Source: Acidobacteriota bacterium (GTDB lineage Bacteria > Actinomycetota > Actinomycetes > Actinomycetales > Microbacteriaceae). Taken from it: a stretch of DNA of 64,000 nt. The translations under genes were made by a program, and so were the position numbers. The notes under the pieces were generated by a model. The model worked only from the letters and a program-made list of their open reading frames with translations, was not told the DNA's origin and did not search any database. The stretch lies in assembly GCA_019351995.1 (NCBI GenBank), contig JABBOD010000009.1, forward strand, positions 1 to 64,000. The letters are read 5' to 3'. Position 1 is the stretch's first letter. Each line of letters begins with the position of its first letter. Below are positions 1 through 9,338 of the stretch, in pieces.

Positions 1-108
1 GCCACTGCCCCTACTGCCAACAACGCGCCGGACCAACCTAACCAAGTACTACTAGGCGCTGACGCGAGCGGAGCCCGCTCCTGCCGAGCCTCGCGCTGCT
101 CCTCCCTC
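1..108. other. left-edge segment without a recognisable gene
   Basis: Plus-strand frame 1 is open from the edge to a TGA at 187-189. It shows no start, no recognisable family and runs through the inverted repeat, so it is probably not coding. The other two plus frames stop at 37-39 and 53-55. A gene on the minus strand downstream of prmC must start beyond the edge. Confidence 0.4.
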
Positions 109-199
109 AGCTCCCAAATCAAGGCTGGCGGAGCTTCCGGGTGCCGACACCACCCTGAAACCGTGGCCAGAACCGCTTCTCGGCCTTGATTTGGGAGCT
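109..199. repeat. 91-bp element with perfect 17-bp terminal inverted repeats
   Basis: The left arm AGCTCCCAAATCAAGGC (109-125) is the exact reverse complement of the right arm at 183-199. The 57-bp interior contains small stems, for example GGGTG/CACCC. The arms contain an AT-rich core (CAAATCAAG), unlike the GC-rich surroundings. It lies just past the stop codon of prmC. It could be a short mobile or REP-like element or a strong hairpin in the transcript. It has no T-tract typical of an intrinsic terminator. Confidence 0.8.
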
Positions 200-202
200 T
201 GC

Positions 203-250
203 GGGGCCGGCTCGCGGGCGGGGCCGGCTCGCGGGCGGGGCCGGCTCGCA
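203..250. repeat. 17-bp GC-rich tandem repeat, 2.8 copies
   Basis: The unit GGGGCCGGCTCGCGGGC occurs at 203-219 and 220-236, with a partial copy at 237-249. It lies directly against the prmC stop codon (251-253). The unit contains the palindrome GCCGGC. No function can be assigned. Confidence 0.85.
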
Positions 251-1135
251 CTAGAGCAGCACGGTCGTGGTGCGGTCGCGGCCGAGCAGATCGCGATGAG
301 TGGATGCGGCGCGCCAGCCGTCGGCGCTCAGCAGCGCGCGCACGGCATCGCCCTGCAGCTCGCCGTGCTCGATGATGAGAACTCCCCCGGGATGCAGCAG
401 CAGCCTCGCCCGCGAGGACACCGCGCGGACGACATCGAGCCCGTCGATGCCGCCGTAGAGGGCCGCCTCGGGGTCGTGAAGACGCACCTCGGGATCACGC
501 GGGATCGCGCCGAGCGGGATGTAGGGCGGATTCGAGACGACGACATCCAGGGTGCCGTCCAGCTGCTCCCCCTCGAGAGTGGCCGGGGTGTCGCCGAGGT
601 CGGCGAAGATCAGACGCAGGTTGTCGCCGGCAAGCTCGCGCGCGTTCTGGCGCGCCCAGACGAAGGCCCGTGGAGAGTTCTCGACCGCGAACACTTTCGC
701 GTGCGGCACTTCCGTCGCCATGGCGATGGCGATCGCACCCGAGCCAGTTCCGAGGTCGATCCCGCGCGGACTCGGGGTCGGCACGGCGAGCAGGGCGTCA
801 ATGGCGAACTGGGCGACGGACTCGGTCTCGGGACGAGGAACGAAGACGCCAGGGCCGACCGCGAGTTCCAGGGATCTGAACGGTGCGCGACCGATGATGT
901 GCTGCAGCGGTTCGCGTGCGGCGCGACGCTCGATCAGTTCGACGATCGCGAGGTGCTGTTCCGGATCGAGCGCGGCATCCGTCACGGCTCTGGCCTGCAC
1001 CTGTCCGCGACTCAGCCCGAGCACGTGACCGAGAAGCAGCTCGGTGTCGACATCGGCTCCGCGGATCCCCGCGCCCGTGAGCACCCGGATGCCGTGATCG
1101 CGCACAGCGGAGACAGTACCGAGCGGGTGGGTCAT
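251..1135 (-). CDS. prmC: peptide chain release factor N5-glutamine methyltransferase PrmC (HemK)
   Basis: This SAM-dependent enzyme methylates the glutamine of the GGQ loop in release factors RF1 and RF2 and acts in the cytoplasm. The 294-residue length is normal. An N-terminal helical substrate-binding domain is followed by a Rossmann methyltransferase domain with the SAM loop DLGTGSGAIAIA and the family-defining NPPY motif (VVSNPPYIP, near residue 200) that holds the target glutamine. It starts at ATG 1135, 19 bp after the stop of prfA, which encodes its substrate, so the two genes are almost certainly co-transcribed. The identification is very secure. Confidence 0.96.
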   Translation of the reverse strand: MTHPLGTVSAVRDHGIRVLTGAGIRGADVDTELLLGHVLGLSRGQVQARAVTDAALDPEQHLAIVELIERRAAREPLQHIIGRAPFRSLELAVGPGVFVPRPETESVAQFAIDALLAVPTPSPRGIDLGTGSGAIAIAMATEVPHAKVFAVENSPRAFVWARQNARELAGDNLRLIFADLGDTPATLEGEQLDGTLDVVVSNPPYIPLGAIPRDPEVRLHDPEAALYGGIDGLDVVRAVSSRARLLLHPGGVLIIEHGELQGDAVRALLSADGWRAASTHRDLLGRDRTTTVLL

Positions 1136-1154
1136 GGTGCGGGGGCAGCGTCCG

Positions 1155-2231
1155 TCACTCGGAACCCAGCTCGGCGAGCTGAGCCTCTTCGTCGAACTGG
1201 ATGCAGGAGTCGACGAGGCCGTCGAGCGCGCCGTTCATCACCTGGTCGAGGTTGTATGCCTTGTAGCCGGTGCGGTGGTCGGCGATCCGATTCTCGGGGA
1301 AGTTGTACGTGCGGATCCGCTCCGAGCGATCCATGGTGCGGATCTGCGACTTGCGGGCCGCGCTCGACGCGGCATCGAGCTCCTCCTGCTGTCGTGCGAG
1401 GATGCGGGCGCGAAGCACGCGCATCCCGGCCTCGCGATTCTGGATCTGCGATTTCTCGTTCTGCATCGAGACGACGATCCCGGTCGGGATGTGCGTGATG
1501 CGGACGGCGGAGTCGGTGGTGTTCACCGACTGGCCGCCGGGTCCCGACGAGCGGAAGACGTCGATCCGCAGGTCGTTCGGACCGATCTCGACCTCCTCGG
1601 GCTCGTCCACCTCGGGGAAGACGAGAACGCCCGCCGTCGAGGTCTGGATGCGGCCCTGCGACTCGGTCGCCGGTACCCGCTGCACGCGGTGGACGCCGCC
1701 CTCGTACTTGAGGTGCGCCCAGACGCCCTCCGACGGATCGGTCGCGTTCGACTTCAGAGCCACCTGAACGTTCGTGTAGCCCCCGAGGTCGGTCGGGTCG
1801 GCTTCGAGGATCTCGGTTTTCCAGCCCTTCGACTCGGCATAGTGCAGGTACATGCGCAGCAGATCGGCGGCGAACAGCGCCGATTCGGCCCCACCTGCCC
1901 CACCCTTGATCTCCATGATCACGTCGCGGCCGTCATCGGGATCGCGCGGAATCAGCAGGCGACGCAGCCGTTCCTGCGATTCCACCAGTCCGGTCTCGAG
2001 CTCGGGCACCTCCGCGGCGAACGCCTCATCCTCTTTCGCCAACTCGCGTGCCGCGGCCAGGTCGTCCTGCGCCTGCAGCCAGTCGTCGTTCGCCTTGAGG
2101 ATCTTGCTCAACTCGGCGTAGCGGCGGTTGACCTTTTTGGCACGCGCCGGATCGGCGTGAAGACTCGGCTCAGCGAGCTGCTGCTGCAACTGTTCGTGCT
2201 CGGCCTGCAGCGTGGCGACCGATTCGAACAC
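1155..2231 (-). CDS. prfA: peptide chain release factor 1 (RF1)
   Basis: RF1 recognises UAA and UAG stop codons on the ribosome and triggers release of the peptide. At 358 residues it has the normal length. The catalytic GGQ lies in [16 protein letters not shown], followed by the conserved HIPTG. The start is GTG at 2231. A strong AAGGAG lies six bases upstream, inside the end of rho. The gap to the rho stop is only 3 bp, so translation is likely coupled. The modifying enzyme PrmC follows directly. Confidence 0.97.
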   Translation of the reverse strand: MFESVATLQAEHEQLQQQLAEPSLHADPARAKKVNRRYAELSKILKANDDWLQAQDDLAAARELAKEDEAFAAEVPELETGLVESQERLRRLLIPRDPDDGRDVIMEIKGGAGGAESALFAADLLRMYLHYAESKGWKTEILEADPTDLGGYTNVQVALKSNATDPSEGVWAHLKYEGGVHRVQRVPATESQGRIQTSTAGVLVFPEVDEPEEVEIGPNDLRIDVFRSSGPGGQSVNTTDSAVRITHIPTGIVVSMQNEKSQIQNREAGMRVLRARILARQQEELDAASSAARKSQIRTMDRSERIRTYNFPENRIADHRTGYKAYNLDQVMNGALDGLVDSCIQFDEEAQLAELGSE

Positions 2232-2234
2232 CCG

Positions 2235-4283
2235 TTACTCCTTGTGGCCGTGCGACCCGTTGCCGTTGCCGTTGCTCGCGGGAAGCGAGTTCTGGATCTG
2301 CACGAGGAATTCGACGTTCGACTGCGTCTCCTTGAGCTTCGAGAGCACGACCTCGAGCTGCTGCTGCAGTTCGAGACCGGCGAGCGCACGACGCAGGCGC
2401 CAGGTGATCTTGACCTCTTCGGGGCTGAGCAGCTCCTCCTCACGACGGGTGCTCGACGCGTAGATGTCGACCGCCGGGAAGATGCGCTTGTCGGCGAGCT
2501 GACGCGAGAGACGCAGCTCCATGTTGCCGGTGCCCTTGAACTCCTCGAAGATGACCTCGTCCATCTTGGAGCCGGTCTCGACCAGCGCCGTGGCGAGGAT
2601 GGTCAACGAGCCGCCGCCCTCGATGTTGCGCGCCGCGCCGAAGAAGCGCTTCGGCGGGTAGAGCGCCGAGGCATCAACACCACCGGACAGGATGCGCCCG
2701 GATGCCGGCGACGCCAGATTGTATGCACGGCCCAGTCGGGTGATCGAGTCGAGCAGCACGACCACGTCGTTGCCCAGCTCGACCAGGCGCTTGGCCCGCT
2801 CGATCGCCAACTCCGCAACCGTGGTGTGGTCCTCGGCGGGGCGGTCGAAGGTGGAGGCGATGACCTCGCCCTTCACCGAGCGCTGCATATCGGTGACCTC
2901 TTCCGGGCGCTCATCCACGAGCACCACCATGATGTGCACCTCGGGGTTGTTGATCGCGATCGCCTTCGCGACGGCCTGCAGGATGAGCGTCTTGCCCGCC
3001 TTCGGCGGTGCGACGATCAGACCGCGCTGGCCCTTCCCGATCGGGGCGATCAGGTCGATGATGCGGGTCGACAGCTTGCCCGGCTCCGTCTCGAGACGCA
3101 GGCGCTCGTTCGGGTAGATCGGCGTCAGCTTGCTGAACTCGACGCGGTTCGCTGCCTCCTCGACCGACTGGCCGTTGATCGAGTCGATCTTGACGATCGC
3201 GTTGTACTTCTGTCGGCCGCTCTGCTGGTCGCCGTCGCGCGGCTGACGGATGGCGCCGACGACGGCGTCACCCTTTCGCAGGTTGTACTTCTTGACCTGG
3301 CCCAGCGAGACGTAGACGTCATTCGCACCCGGCAGATAACCCGACGTCCTCACGAACGCGTAATTGTCCAGAACGTCGAGGATGCCCGCGACCGGGATCA
3401 GCACGTCATCGTCACTGATTTCCGGCTCGAAGTCGTCGTTCTGGGCGCCACGACCACGCTTGCGGTCACGGTAGCGGCTGCGGCTGCTGCCCTCGCCCTC
3501 GACCTGCTGGCCGTTCTGGTTTGCCTGCTGGCCACCAGCCTGCTGGCCACCGCCCTGCTGGACGTTCTGTCCATTCTGCTGGCCACCGCCCTGCTGGACG
3601 TTCTGTCCATTCTGCTGGCCACCGCCCTGCTGGACGTTCTGGCCATTCTGCTGGCCGTTCTGCTGGCCGCTCTGGCCGTTCTGCTGGCGGGAGTTCTGCT
3701 GGGCATTGCCGTTTTGGGCATTGCCGTTCTGGGCATTGCCGTTCTGGCTGTTCGAGTTGCGGTTGCGGTTGCGGTTGCGGCCGCGCGGGGCGGCGCCGTC
3801 CTCGCCCTCGGTGCCGCCGGTCCCGGAGGTGACCTCCGGCAGCAGCGCGTCCAGGTCGGCCGCCACATCGGCGGCGGCGACGTGCTGCGTGGTCGCCGGA
3901 GCGGATGCCGCGTCGGTGGCCAGAGCTGCGGCATCCGCTGTCGAGGCGGTGACGCGCCGCGAACGGCGCACCGGAACGGTGTCGCCCGACGGGGCACCCT
4001 GTGCGGGAGCCTCGGCCGCGCGACGGGGTGCATCGGGCTCGACGCTCTCCGGGGCCAGATCCTGGACGAACTCGGCAGGCGCCTCGGCGCTCACCTCGTC
4101 AATCGGGGCGGCGACGTCGGAAGCGCCGTCGGCGGAAAGTGCGGCCACGAGTTCTCCTTTTCGAAGTTTGGAGGCGCCGACGATGCCGCGCGCGGCGGCC
4201 AGCGCCTGCAACTCGGGGAGCTTGAGACGGCTCAGATCGGCGGGGGCGCTCACGGCGTCCGTGAGTGCATCGACATCAGTCAC
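2235..4283 (-). CDS. rho: transcription termination factor Rho with Q/N-rich N-terminal insertion
   Basis: Rho is a hexameric RNA helicase that ends transcription of untranslated RNA. The C-terminal ATPase core has the P-loop APPKAGKT (about residues 427-434), the Walker B strand [16 protein letters not shown] and a cold-shock-like RNA-binding domain before it. The N-terminus has a Rho_N helix ([18 protein letters not shown]). Between them, at about residues 163-265, is a low-complexity insertion rich in Asn, Gln, Gly and Arg, with NAQNG repeats and a 12-residue repeat. GTG 4283 was chosen because AAGGAA lies upstream and the Rho_N domain follows. An in-frame extension to 4376 exists but looks like leader. 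The protein is 682 residues. Confidence 0.96.
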   Translation of the reverse strand: MTDVDALTDAVSAPADLSRLKLPELQALAAARGIVGASKLRKGELVAALSADGASDVAAPIDEVSAEAPAEFVQDLAPESVEPDAPRRAAEAPAQGAPSGDTVPVRRSRRVTASTADAAALATDAASAPATTQHVAAADVAADLDALLPEVTSGTGGTEGEDGAAPRGRNRNRNRNSNSQNGNAQNGNAQNGNAQQNSRQQNGQSGQQNGQQNGQNVQQGGGQQNGQNVQQGGGQQNGQNVQQGGGQQAGGQQANQNGQQVEGEGSSRSRYRDRKRGRGAQNDDFEPEISDDDVLIPVAGILDVLDNYAFVRTSGYLPGANDVYVSLGQVKKYNLRKGDAVVGAIRQPRDGDQQSGRQKYNAIVKIDSINGQSVEEAANRVEFSKLTPIYPNERLRLETEPGKLSTRIIDLIAPIGKGQRGLIVAPPKAGKTLILQAVAKAIAINNPEVHIMVVLVDERPEEVTDMQRSVKGEVIASTFDRPAEDHTTVAELAIERAKRLVELGNDVVVLLDSITRLGRAYNLASPASGRILSGGVDASALYPPKRFFGAARNIEGGGSLTILATALVETGSKMDEVIFEEFKGTGNMELRLSRQLADKRIFPAVDIYASSTRREEELLSPEEVKITWRLRRALAGLELQQQLEVVLSKLKETQSNVEFLVQIQNSLPASNGNGNGSHGHKE
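3540..3647. repeat. 36-bp tandem repeat within rho, three copies
   Basis: Copies lie at 3540-3575, 3576-3611 and 3612-3647, the last with small changes. Each encodes, on the minus strand, the 12-residue unit [12 protein letters not shown]. The near-identity at DNA level suggests recent expansion by slippage or recombination. Shorter NAQNG-coding repeats (about 3695-3745) lie next to it. Confidence 0.85.
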
Positions 4284-4443
4284 TACTGGGGATTCCTTCG
4301 GTTCGACCCGGGCACAGAACGTGCCAGGGATCAGCGTGTCGCCCGATGCGGGTTCGAGTTTCCGAGACAGAAGCATGAGCTGCTCATGTGCTCAGAGCGG
4401 GATTCCGCAAGGCGAGTGCCAGTGGGATTACATTCGCTTCGGG
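4284..4443 (-). promoter_or_regulatory. rho leader with putative promoter and two hairpins
   Basis: This 160-nt gap separates thrB from rho. On the minus strand TGTAAT (4427-4432) could be a -10 element; no good -35 is seen. The leader then contains the dyad CATGAGC-N1-GCTCATG (4374-4388) and a GGCAC/GTGCC hairpin (4311-4325), before the AAGGAA ribosome-binding site. This makes an independent, possibly autoregulated rho transcript plausible. Rho autoregulation is known in other bacteria; here it is inference. Confidence 0.45.
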
Positions 4444-5391
4444 TTAACACACCGCGTCATTCGAATGCACCATCACTGTAGCACCCTTGAAGTCGACGGC
4501 GAGCAGCAGACATTCCCACGGGGAGTCCGCATGCTGGGCGATCAGCTCGGCGGCGCGCAGGCGCTGCGCCGGGTCGCTCCCGAGCACGAGCAGCGACGGC
4601 CCGGCACCCGACACCACGGCGGCGAGACCGTGCGCGCGCAGCATCCGGATCAATGAATCGGTCTCGGGCATGGCGCTCGCCCGATAGCTCTGGTGCAGTT
4701 TGTCTTCGGTTGCGGCAAGCAGGAGCTCGGGGCTCTGGATGAGCGCCGCGATCAGGAGCGCCGAGCGCGAGACGTTGAAGATGGCGTCCTCGTGCGGGAC
4801 CGACTCGGGCTGCAGACTCCGAGCGAGCGCGGTGGACATCGTCGCGGCCGGCACCGCAACCAGAGGCGAGACACCGCGATGCACGATCAGCTTCTTGTAT
4901 CTCGGGCCGTCAGGGGTGACCCAGGCGATGGTGAGACCGCCGAACAGGGCCGGAGCGACGTTGTCTGGATGACCCTCCAGCGCCGTCGCCAGGGCCAAAA
5001 GCGACTGCGAGTCGATGTCGACGATCCCCTCGAGCAGTCCCTTGGCCGCCATGATGCCCGACACGATCGCCGCGCCGGATGACCCCATCCCCCGCCCGTG
5101 CGGGATCGCGTTGTGGGCGACCACGTCCAGACCCGGCAGCTCCTGCCCGCACGCCTCGAAGGCGTACGCGATCGAGCGAACGACCAGGTTGGACGCGTCG
5201 GTGGGCACCTCTCCCGCGCCGACACCGATCACCTCGACATGGGCGCCGGGCTCGTCCCGGACGGTTACCGTGAGCTCGTCGTAAACCGAGAGGGCCAACC
5301 CGAGCGTGTCGAAGCCCGGACCGAGGTTGGCCGTCGTCGCCGGGACCTTCACATGCACCGAACGCCCGCGCGGCACGGCGCCGAGACTCAT
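4444..5391 (-). CDS. thrB: homoserine kinase
   Basis: ThrB phosphorylates L-homoserine with ATP, the step before threonine synthase. It is a GHMP-family kinase of 315 residues. The family signatures VPATTANLGPGFDTLG (N-terminus) and the ATP loop PHGRGMGSSGAA are present. ATG 5391 is chosen because the family homology begins right there and the codon overlaps the thrC stop as ATGA. An upstream in-frame extension to 5508 is arginine-rich shadow of thrC. Product and substrate order fit the operon hom, thrC, thrB. Confidence 0.96.
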   Translation of the reverse strand: MSLGAVPRGRSVHVKVPATTANLGPGFDTLGLALSVYDELTVTVRDEPGAHVEVIGVGAGEVPTDASNLVVRSIAYAFEACGQELPGLDVVAHNAIPHGRGMGSSGAAIVSGIMAAKGLLEGIVDIDSQSLLALATALEGHPDNVAPALFGGLTIAWVTPDGPRYKKLIVHRGVSPLVAVPAATMSTALARSLQPESVPHEDAIFNVSRSALLIAALIQSPELLLAATEDKLHQSYRASAMPETDSLIRMLRAHGLAAVVSGAGPSLLVLGSDPAQRLRAAELIAQHADSPWECLLLAVDFKGATVMVHSNDAVC

Positions 5392-6485
5392 GCGCCGGCC
5401 GAGGTGGCGGGACGGGAGACCAGCCCCAGCACGTCGGCGATCGCCCGGGTGTCGATGGGCACGACGATGGGCGACACCTCGCCGCCGTCGGCGGTCCGAA
5501 GTGCCCACTGCGGGTCCTTGAGACCGTGGCCCGTCACGGTCAGGACGACGGTCGATCCCTTCGGGATCTCACCGGCCTCGCTGCGTTCCAGAAGCCCCGC
5601 GACGCTGATCGCGGAGGCGGGCTCCACGAAGATACCGACCTCGGCGGACAGGATGCGATGAGCGGCGAGGATGTCCGCATCCGAGATCGCTCCGAAATAG
5701 CCGTTCGTCTCCTCGCGTGCCGTCAGCGCGAGATCCCAGGATGCCGGGTTCCCGATCCGGATCGCGCTGGCGATCGTGTCGGGGTTCTTGACGATCTCGC
5801 CGAGCACGATCGGGGCGCTGCCCTCAGCCTGGAAGCCGAACATCCGTGGGCGCTTCGTCGACGCGCCTCGGGCAGCGTCCTCGGCATAGCCGCGAGCGTA
5901 TGCCGTGTAGTTCCCGGCGTTGCCGACCGGGATGAAGTGGAAGTCCGGGGCATCCCCGAGCACCTCGATGACCTCGAACGCGGCGGTTTTCTGGCCCTCG
6001 ATGCGATCGTTGTTGACCGAGTTGACCAGGTGCACCGGATACTGCGCCGCCAGCTCGCGGGCGATGTCGAGGCAGTCGTCGAAGTTGCCCTGCACCTGCA
6101 GCAGCTGGGCGTTGTGCGCGATGGCCTGGGCGAGCTTTCCCATCGCGATCTTGCCCTCCGGCACGAGCACCGCCGCGGTGATCCCGGCGTGCGCCGCGTA
6201 GGCCGCTGCCGAGGCCGAGGTATTGCCGGTTGAGGCACAGATCACGGCCTTCGCCCCGTGCTCGACCGCCTTGGAGACGGCCATCGTCATGCCACGGTCT
6301 TTGAAGGAACCGGTGGGGTTCATTCCCTCGTACTTGACCCAAACCTTTGCGCCAGTGCGCGCCGAGAGGGCATCGGCCGGAATCAGCGGGGTGCCGCCTT
6401 CGCCGAGCGTGATGATCGGGGTCGCGTCGGTCACGTCGAGTCGATCCGCGTACTCGTGCAGAACGCCGCGCCACTGGTGAGCCAT
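5388..6485 (-). CDS. thrC: threonine synthase
   Basis: This PLP enzyme converts O-phosphohomoserine to threonine and phosphate. It has 365 residues, matching the short class found in actinobacteria. The PLP lysine is in NPTGSFKDRGMTMA, and a phosphate-binding glycine-rich loop (PVGNAGNYTAY) follows. ATG 6485 is preceded by GAGGGA at nine bases. The GTG at 6509 is a weaker alternative. The gene lies 26 bp after the hom stop and overlaps thrB by 4 bp. Confidence 0.96.
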   Translation of the reverse strand: MAHQWRGVLHEYADRLDVTDATPIITLGEGGTPLIPADALSARTGAKVWVKYEGMNPTGSFKDRGMTMAVSKAVEHGAKAVICASTGNTSASAAAYAAHAGITAAVLVPEGKIAMGKLAQAIAHNAQLLQVQGNFDDCLDIARELAAQYPVHLVNSVNNDRIEGQKTAAFEVIEVLGDAPDFHFIPVGNAGNYTAYARGYAEDAARGASTKRPRMFGFQAEGSAPIVLGEIVKNPDTIASAIRIGNPASWDLALTAREETNGYFGAISDADILAAHRILSAEVGIFVEPASAISVAGLLERSEAGEIPKGSTVVLTVTGHGLKDPQWALRTADGGEVSPIVVPIDTRAIADVLGLVSRPATSAGA

Positions 6486-6511
6486 GTCCCTGTATCCCTC
6501 TTCTATCACTG

Positions 6512-7843
6512 CTACTGCTGCGTGCCTTCGACGCGAAGAACGCTGGTCACGCGGGTGACCACATCGCTCGCGCCCAGCGTCGCCACCGTGTCGGCGAGCG
6601 CGCCCTCGGTGGCCTGGTGCGTTCCGATCACCAGGGTAGCGGTGGCCTCGGTGCGCGCGTGACCCGCCTCGGGTCCCACCGACTGGGTGACGGCCTCGAC
6701 CGAGACCCCGTGTTCGCTGAACAGGGTGGCGATCTGCGCCAGCACGCCGGGCCGGTCAAGCACTTCCAGCGTGATCTGGTAGCGGGTGACGACACTGGAG
6801 ATCGGCAGGATCGGCAGGTCGGCGTGCGTCGACTCGGCAACACCCGGGCCGCCGATCACGTGCCGGCGAGCGGCCGAGACGACGTCACCGAGAACCGCAG
6901 ACGCGGTCTGGATGCCGCCGGCACCCGCCCCGTAGAACATCAGGCTGCCCGCGGCCTCGGCCTCGAGGAAGACCGCGTTGTTCGCACCGTGCACGGCCGC
7001 GAGCGGATGCGTCTCGGGCACCAGCGCTGGATGCACGCGAGCGCTCACCCCCTCGATTCCCGTTTCGGGGTCGGTGAGCCGCTCGCACACCGCCAGCAGT
7101 TTGACGACGAAGCCGGCCCGACGAGCGGAGCGCACCTGCTCACGAGTGATCGAGGTGATCCCCTCCCGGTGGACCAGATCGAGGGGCACTGTGGTGTGGA
7201 AGGCCAGACTGGCGAGGATCGCCGCCTTCTGGGCGGCGTCGTAACCCTCGATGTCGGCGGTCGGATCCGCCTCCGCGTAGCCGAGTTCGGTCGCAGCGGC
7301 GAGAGCCTCCTCGAGCGAATCGCCCTCCAGATCCATGCGGTCCAGGATGTAGTTGGTGGTGCCGTTGACGATGCCCAGGATGCGGTGCACCCGGTCGCCC
7401 GCAAGCGAGTCGCGCAGGGGACGGATGATCGGGATCGCACCTCCGACCGCCGCCTCGTAGTAGAGCTGCGCGCCGACCTGCTCGGCCTCCTCGAAAAGCT
7501 CGGGACCGTGGGTGGCGAGCAGTGCCTTGTTGGCCGTGATCACGTCGGCACCGGAGTTCAGCGCGAGCATCAGATACTCGCGAGCGGGTTCGATGCCACC
7601 CATGAGTTCGATGACGATGTCGGCACCGAGGATCAGGGAACGCGCGTCGGTCGTGAGCAACTCGCGCGGGATGCCGGTCGAACGAGGGGCGTCGAGGTCG
7701 CGCACCGCGACGCCGACCAGCTCGAGGCCGGCGCCGACCCGGCTGGCCAGCTCCTCGCCGTGCTCCAGCAGCAGCGATGCCACCTGGGCGCCGACGGCAC
7801 CGGCGCCCAGCAGCGCGATGCGGAGGTTGCGGTACTCGATCAT
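6512..7843 (-). CDS. hom: homoserine dehydrogenase with C-terminal ACT domain
   Basis: The enzyme reduces aspartate semialdehyde to homoserine, the branch point to threonine and methionine. The 443-residue protein has an N-terminal NAD(P)-binding loop LLGAGAVGAQVA, the catalytic-domain segment NKALLATHG and a C-terminal ACT domain beginning ITLEVLDRPGVLAQIA, which in this family senses threonine. ATG 7843 overlaps the lysA stop as ATGA. Its product feeds ThrB here and MetX (31595-32800) further along the window. Confidence 0.96.
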   Translation of the reverse strand: MIEYRNLRIALLGAGAVGAQVASLLLEHGEELASRVGAGLELVGVAVRDLDAPRSTGIPRELLTTDARSLILGADIVIELMGGIEPAREYLMLALNSGADVITANKALLATHGPELFEEAEQVGAQLYYEAAVGGAIPIIRPLRDSLAGDRVHRILGIVNGTTNYILDRMDLEGDSLEEALAAATELGYAEADPTADIEGYDAAQKAAILASLAFHTTVPLDLVHREGITSITREQVRSARRAGFVVKLLAVCERLTDPETGIEGVSARVHPALVPETHPLAAVHGANNAVFLEAEAAGSLMFYGAGAGGIQTASAVLGDVVSAARRHVIGGPGVAESTHADLPILPISSVVTRYQITLEVLDRPGVLAQIATLFSEHGVSVEAVTQSVGPEAGHARTEATATLVIGTHQATEGALADTVATLGASDVVTRVTSVLRVEGTQQ

Positions 7844-9243
7844 TCGATGCCCATGTCTCTCGAAAGGAGGTCGGACTCGGTCTCGCGTCGGACGAGAACG
7901 CGCGCCGCTCCGTCCCGCACGGCGACGACCGCGGGACGACCGAGGTAGTTGTAGTTGCTGGCCAGCGACCAGCAGTATGCGCCGGTCGCGGGGACGGCGA
8001 CCAGGTCCCCCGGTTCCACGTCGCCGGGGAGGTAGTCGGCTCGCACGACGATGTCGCCGCTTTCGCAGTGCTTGCCGGCGATGCGGACCAGGGCCGGGGC
8101 GGCATCCGAGGCCCGGTTGGCGATGCGAACCGAGTAGTCGGCCTGATACAGGGCTGCGCGGATGTTGTCGCTCATGCCGCCGTCGACGCTCACGTATTTG
8201 CGGATCGCGGTGGTCTCGTCCGACTCGAGCACCGAGACAGCCACGTCTTTGATCGTGCCGACCTCGTACAGCGTCACCGTCGACGGGCCGATGATCACCC
8301 GCCCCGGCTCGATCGCGACAGCAGGGACCTGGATGCCGAGCGCCGAGCACTCCGCGACGACCACTCGGGCCAGCTCCCGCGCGATCGCCTCGATCGGCGT
8401 CACCAGATCGACGCTGGTGTACGCGATTCCGAAGCCGCCTCCGAGGTTCAGTTCGGGGACTTCGCCGCCGCGCAGCAACTCGGCATGCACCGCGAGAAGT
8501 CGGCGCGCCGCCTCGGCGAAGCCGTCGGACTCGAAGATCTGCGAGCCGATGTGCGAGTGCAACCCCAGAAATCGCAGGCTCGGGTGGGTTCGCAGGTGCT
8601 CGACGATCGCGGGCACCTCGGCCAACGGAACGCCGAACTTCTGGTCCTCGTGGGCGGTCGCCAGGAACTCGTGCGTCGAGGCATGCACGCCGCTGTTGAT
8701 CCGCAGCCGCACCGGCTGCACGCGCCCGTGTCGCTCGGCCGCAGCCGCGACCCGCTCGATCTCGACAACGCTGTCGAGAACGATGGCGCCGACCCCGAGA
8801 TCGACCGCGCGGTCGATCTCGGAGAGGCTCTTGTTGTTGCCGTGGAATCCGAGTCGAGCGGGGTCGACTCGGGCGGCGAGGGCGACGGCAAGCTCTCCCC
8901 CGCTGCAGATGTCGATGTTGAGTCCCGCATCGGTCATCCAGCGGGCGATCTCGGTGCTCAGGAACGCCTTGCCGGCGTAGTAGACGTGGACCCGCGAACC
9001 GATCGCGGTGAACGCGTCGTCGAAGGCGGCTTTCACCGCGGCGGCGCGACCGCGGGCATCCGCCTCGTCGACGACGTACAGCGGTGTGCCGAACTCGGCG
9101 GCGAGCGCGGGAGCCTCCGCTCCGCCCAGCGCGATGACCCCGGATGCCGAACGCATCGCGCCATGCGGCCAGACCGTCGCGGCAAGCGCGTTGGCGTCAT
9201 CCGGATGGGGGAGCCAGCCGGGCGCGAGAGGGTTCGCGGTCAC
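7840..9243 (-). CDS. lysA: diaminopimelate decarboxylase
   Basis: LysA decarboxylates meso-diaminopimelate to L-lysine. The 467-residue protein is a fold-type III PLP enzyme: the PLP lysine is in VYYAGKAFLS, with HSHIGSQI and the second-site CESGD and YNYLGRP motifs. GTG 9243 has GAGG four bases upstream. A possible own promoter, TACACT near 9331-9336 on the minus strand, would give a leader of about 80 nt. It heads the lysA-hom-thrC-thrB block, and argS-lysA linkage is classic in actinobacteria. Confidence 0.96.
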   Translation of the reverse strand: MTANPLAPGWLPHPDDANALAATVWPHGAMRSASGVIALGGAEAPALAAEFGTPLYVVDEADARGRAAAVKAAFDDAFTAIGSRVHVYYAGKAFLSTEIARWMTDAGLNIDICSGGELAVALAARVDPARLGFHGNNKSLSEIDRAVDLGVGAIVLDSVVEIERVAAAAERHGRVQPVRLRINSGVHASTHEFLATAHEDQKFGVPLAEVPAIVEHLRTHPSLRFLGLHSHIGSQIFESDGFAEAARRLLAVHAELLRGGEVPELNLGGGFGIAYTSVDLVTPIEAIARELARVVVAECSALGIQVPAVAIEPGRVIIGPSTVTLYEVGTIKDVAVSVLESDETTAIRKYVSVDGGMSDNIRAALYQADYSVRIANRASDAAPALVRIAGKHCESGDIVVRADYLPGDVEPGDLVAVPATGAYCWSLASNYNYLGRPAVVAVRDGAARVLVRRETESDLLSRDMGIE

Positions 9244-9338
9244 AGGACCTCACGGTGGTCGTCGACACGTGGTCGTCGGAACGAAGAGTGAGGCGAGCGA
9301 ACCCGGCTTGGTCCCTGAAGCCGTCTCCAGTGTATTGC

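Noticed and set aside
3540-3647. CRISPR-like array
   Set aside because: The 36-bp repeats are directly adjacent with no spacers, and they lie inside rho in frame.
1134-4481. 1115-codon open frame on the plus strand across prfA and rho
   Set aside because: It is antisense to two certain genes. Long antisense frames are expected at this G+C content, and its Val/Leu/Arg-rich composition shows no family motifs.
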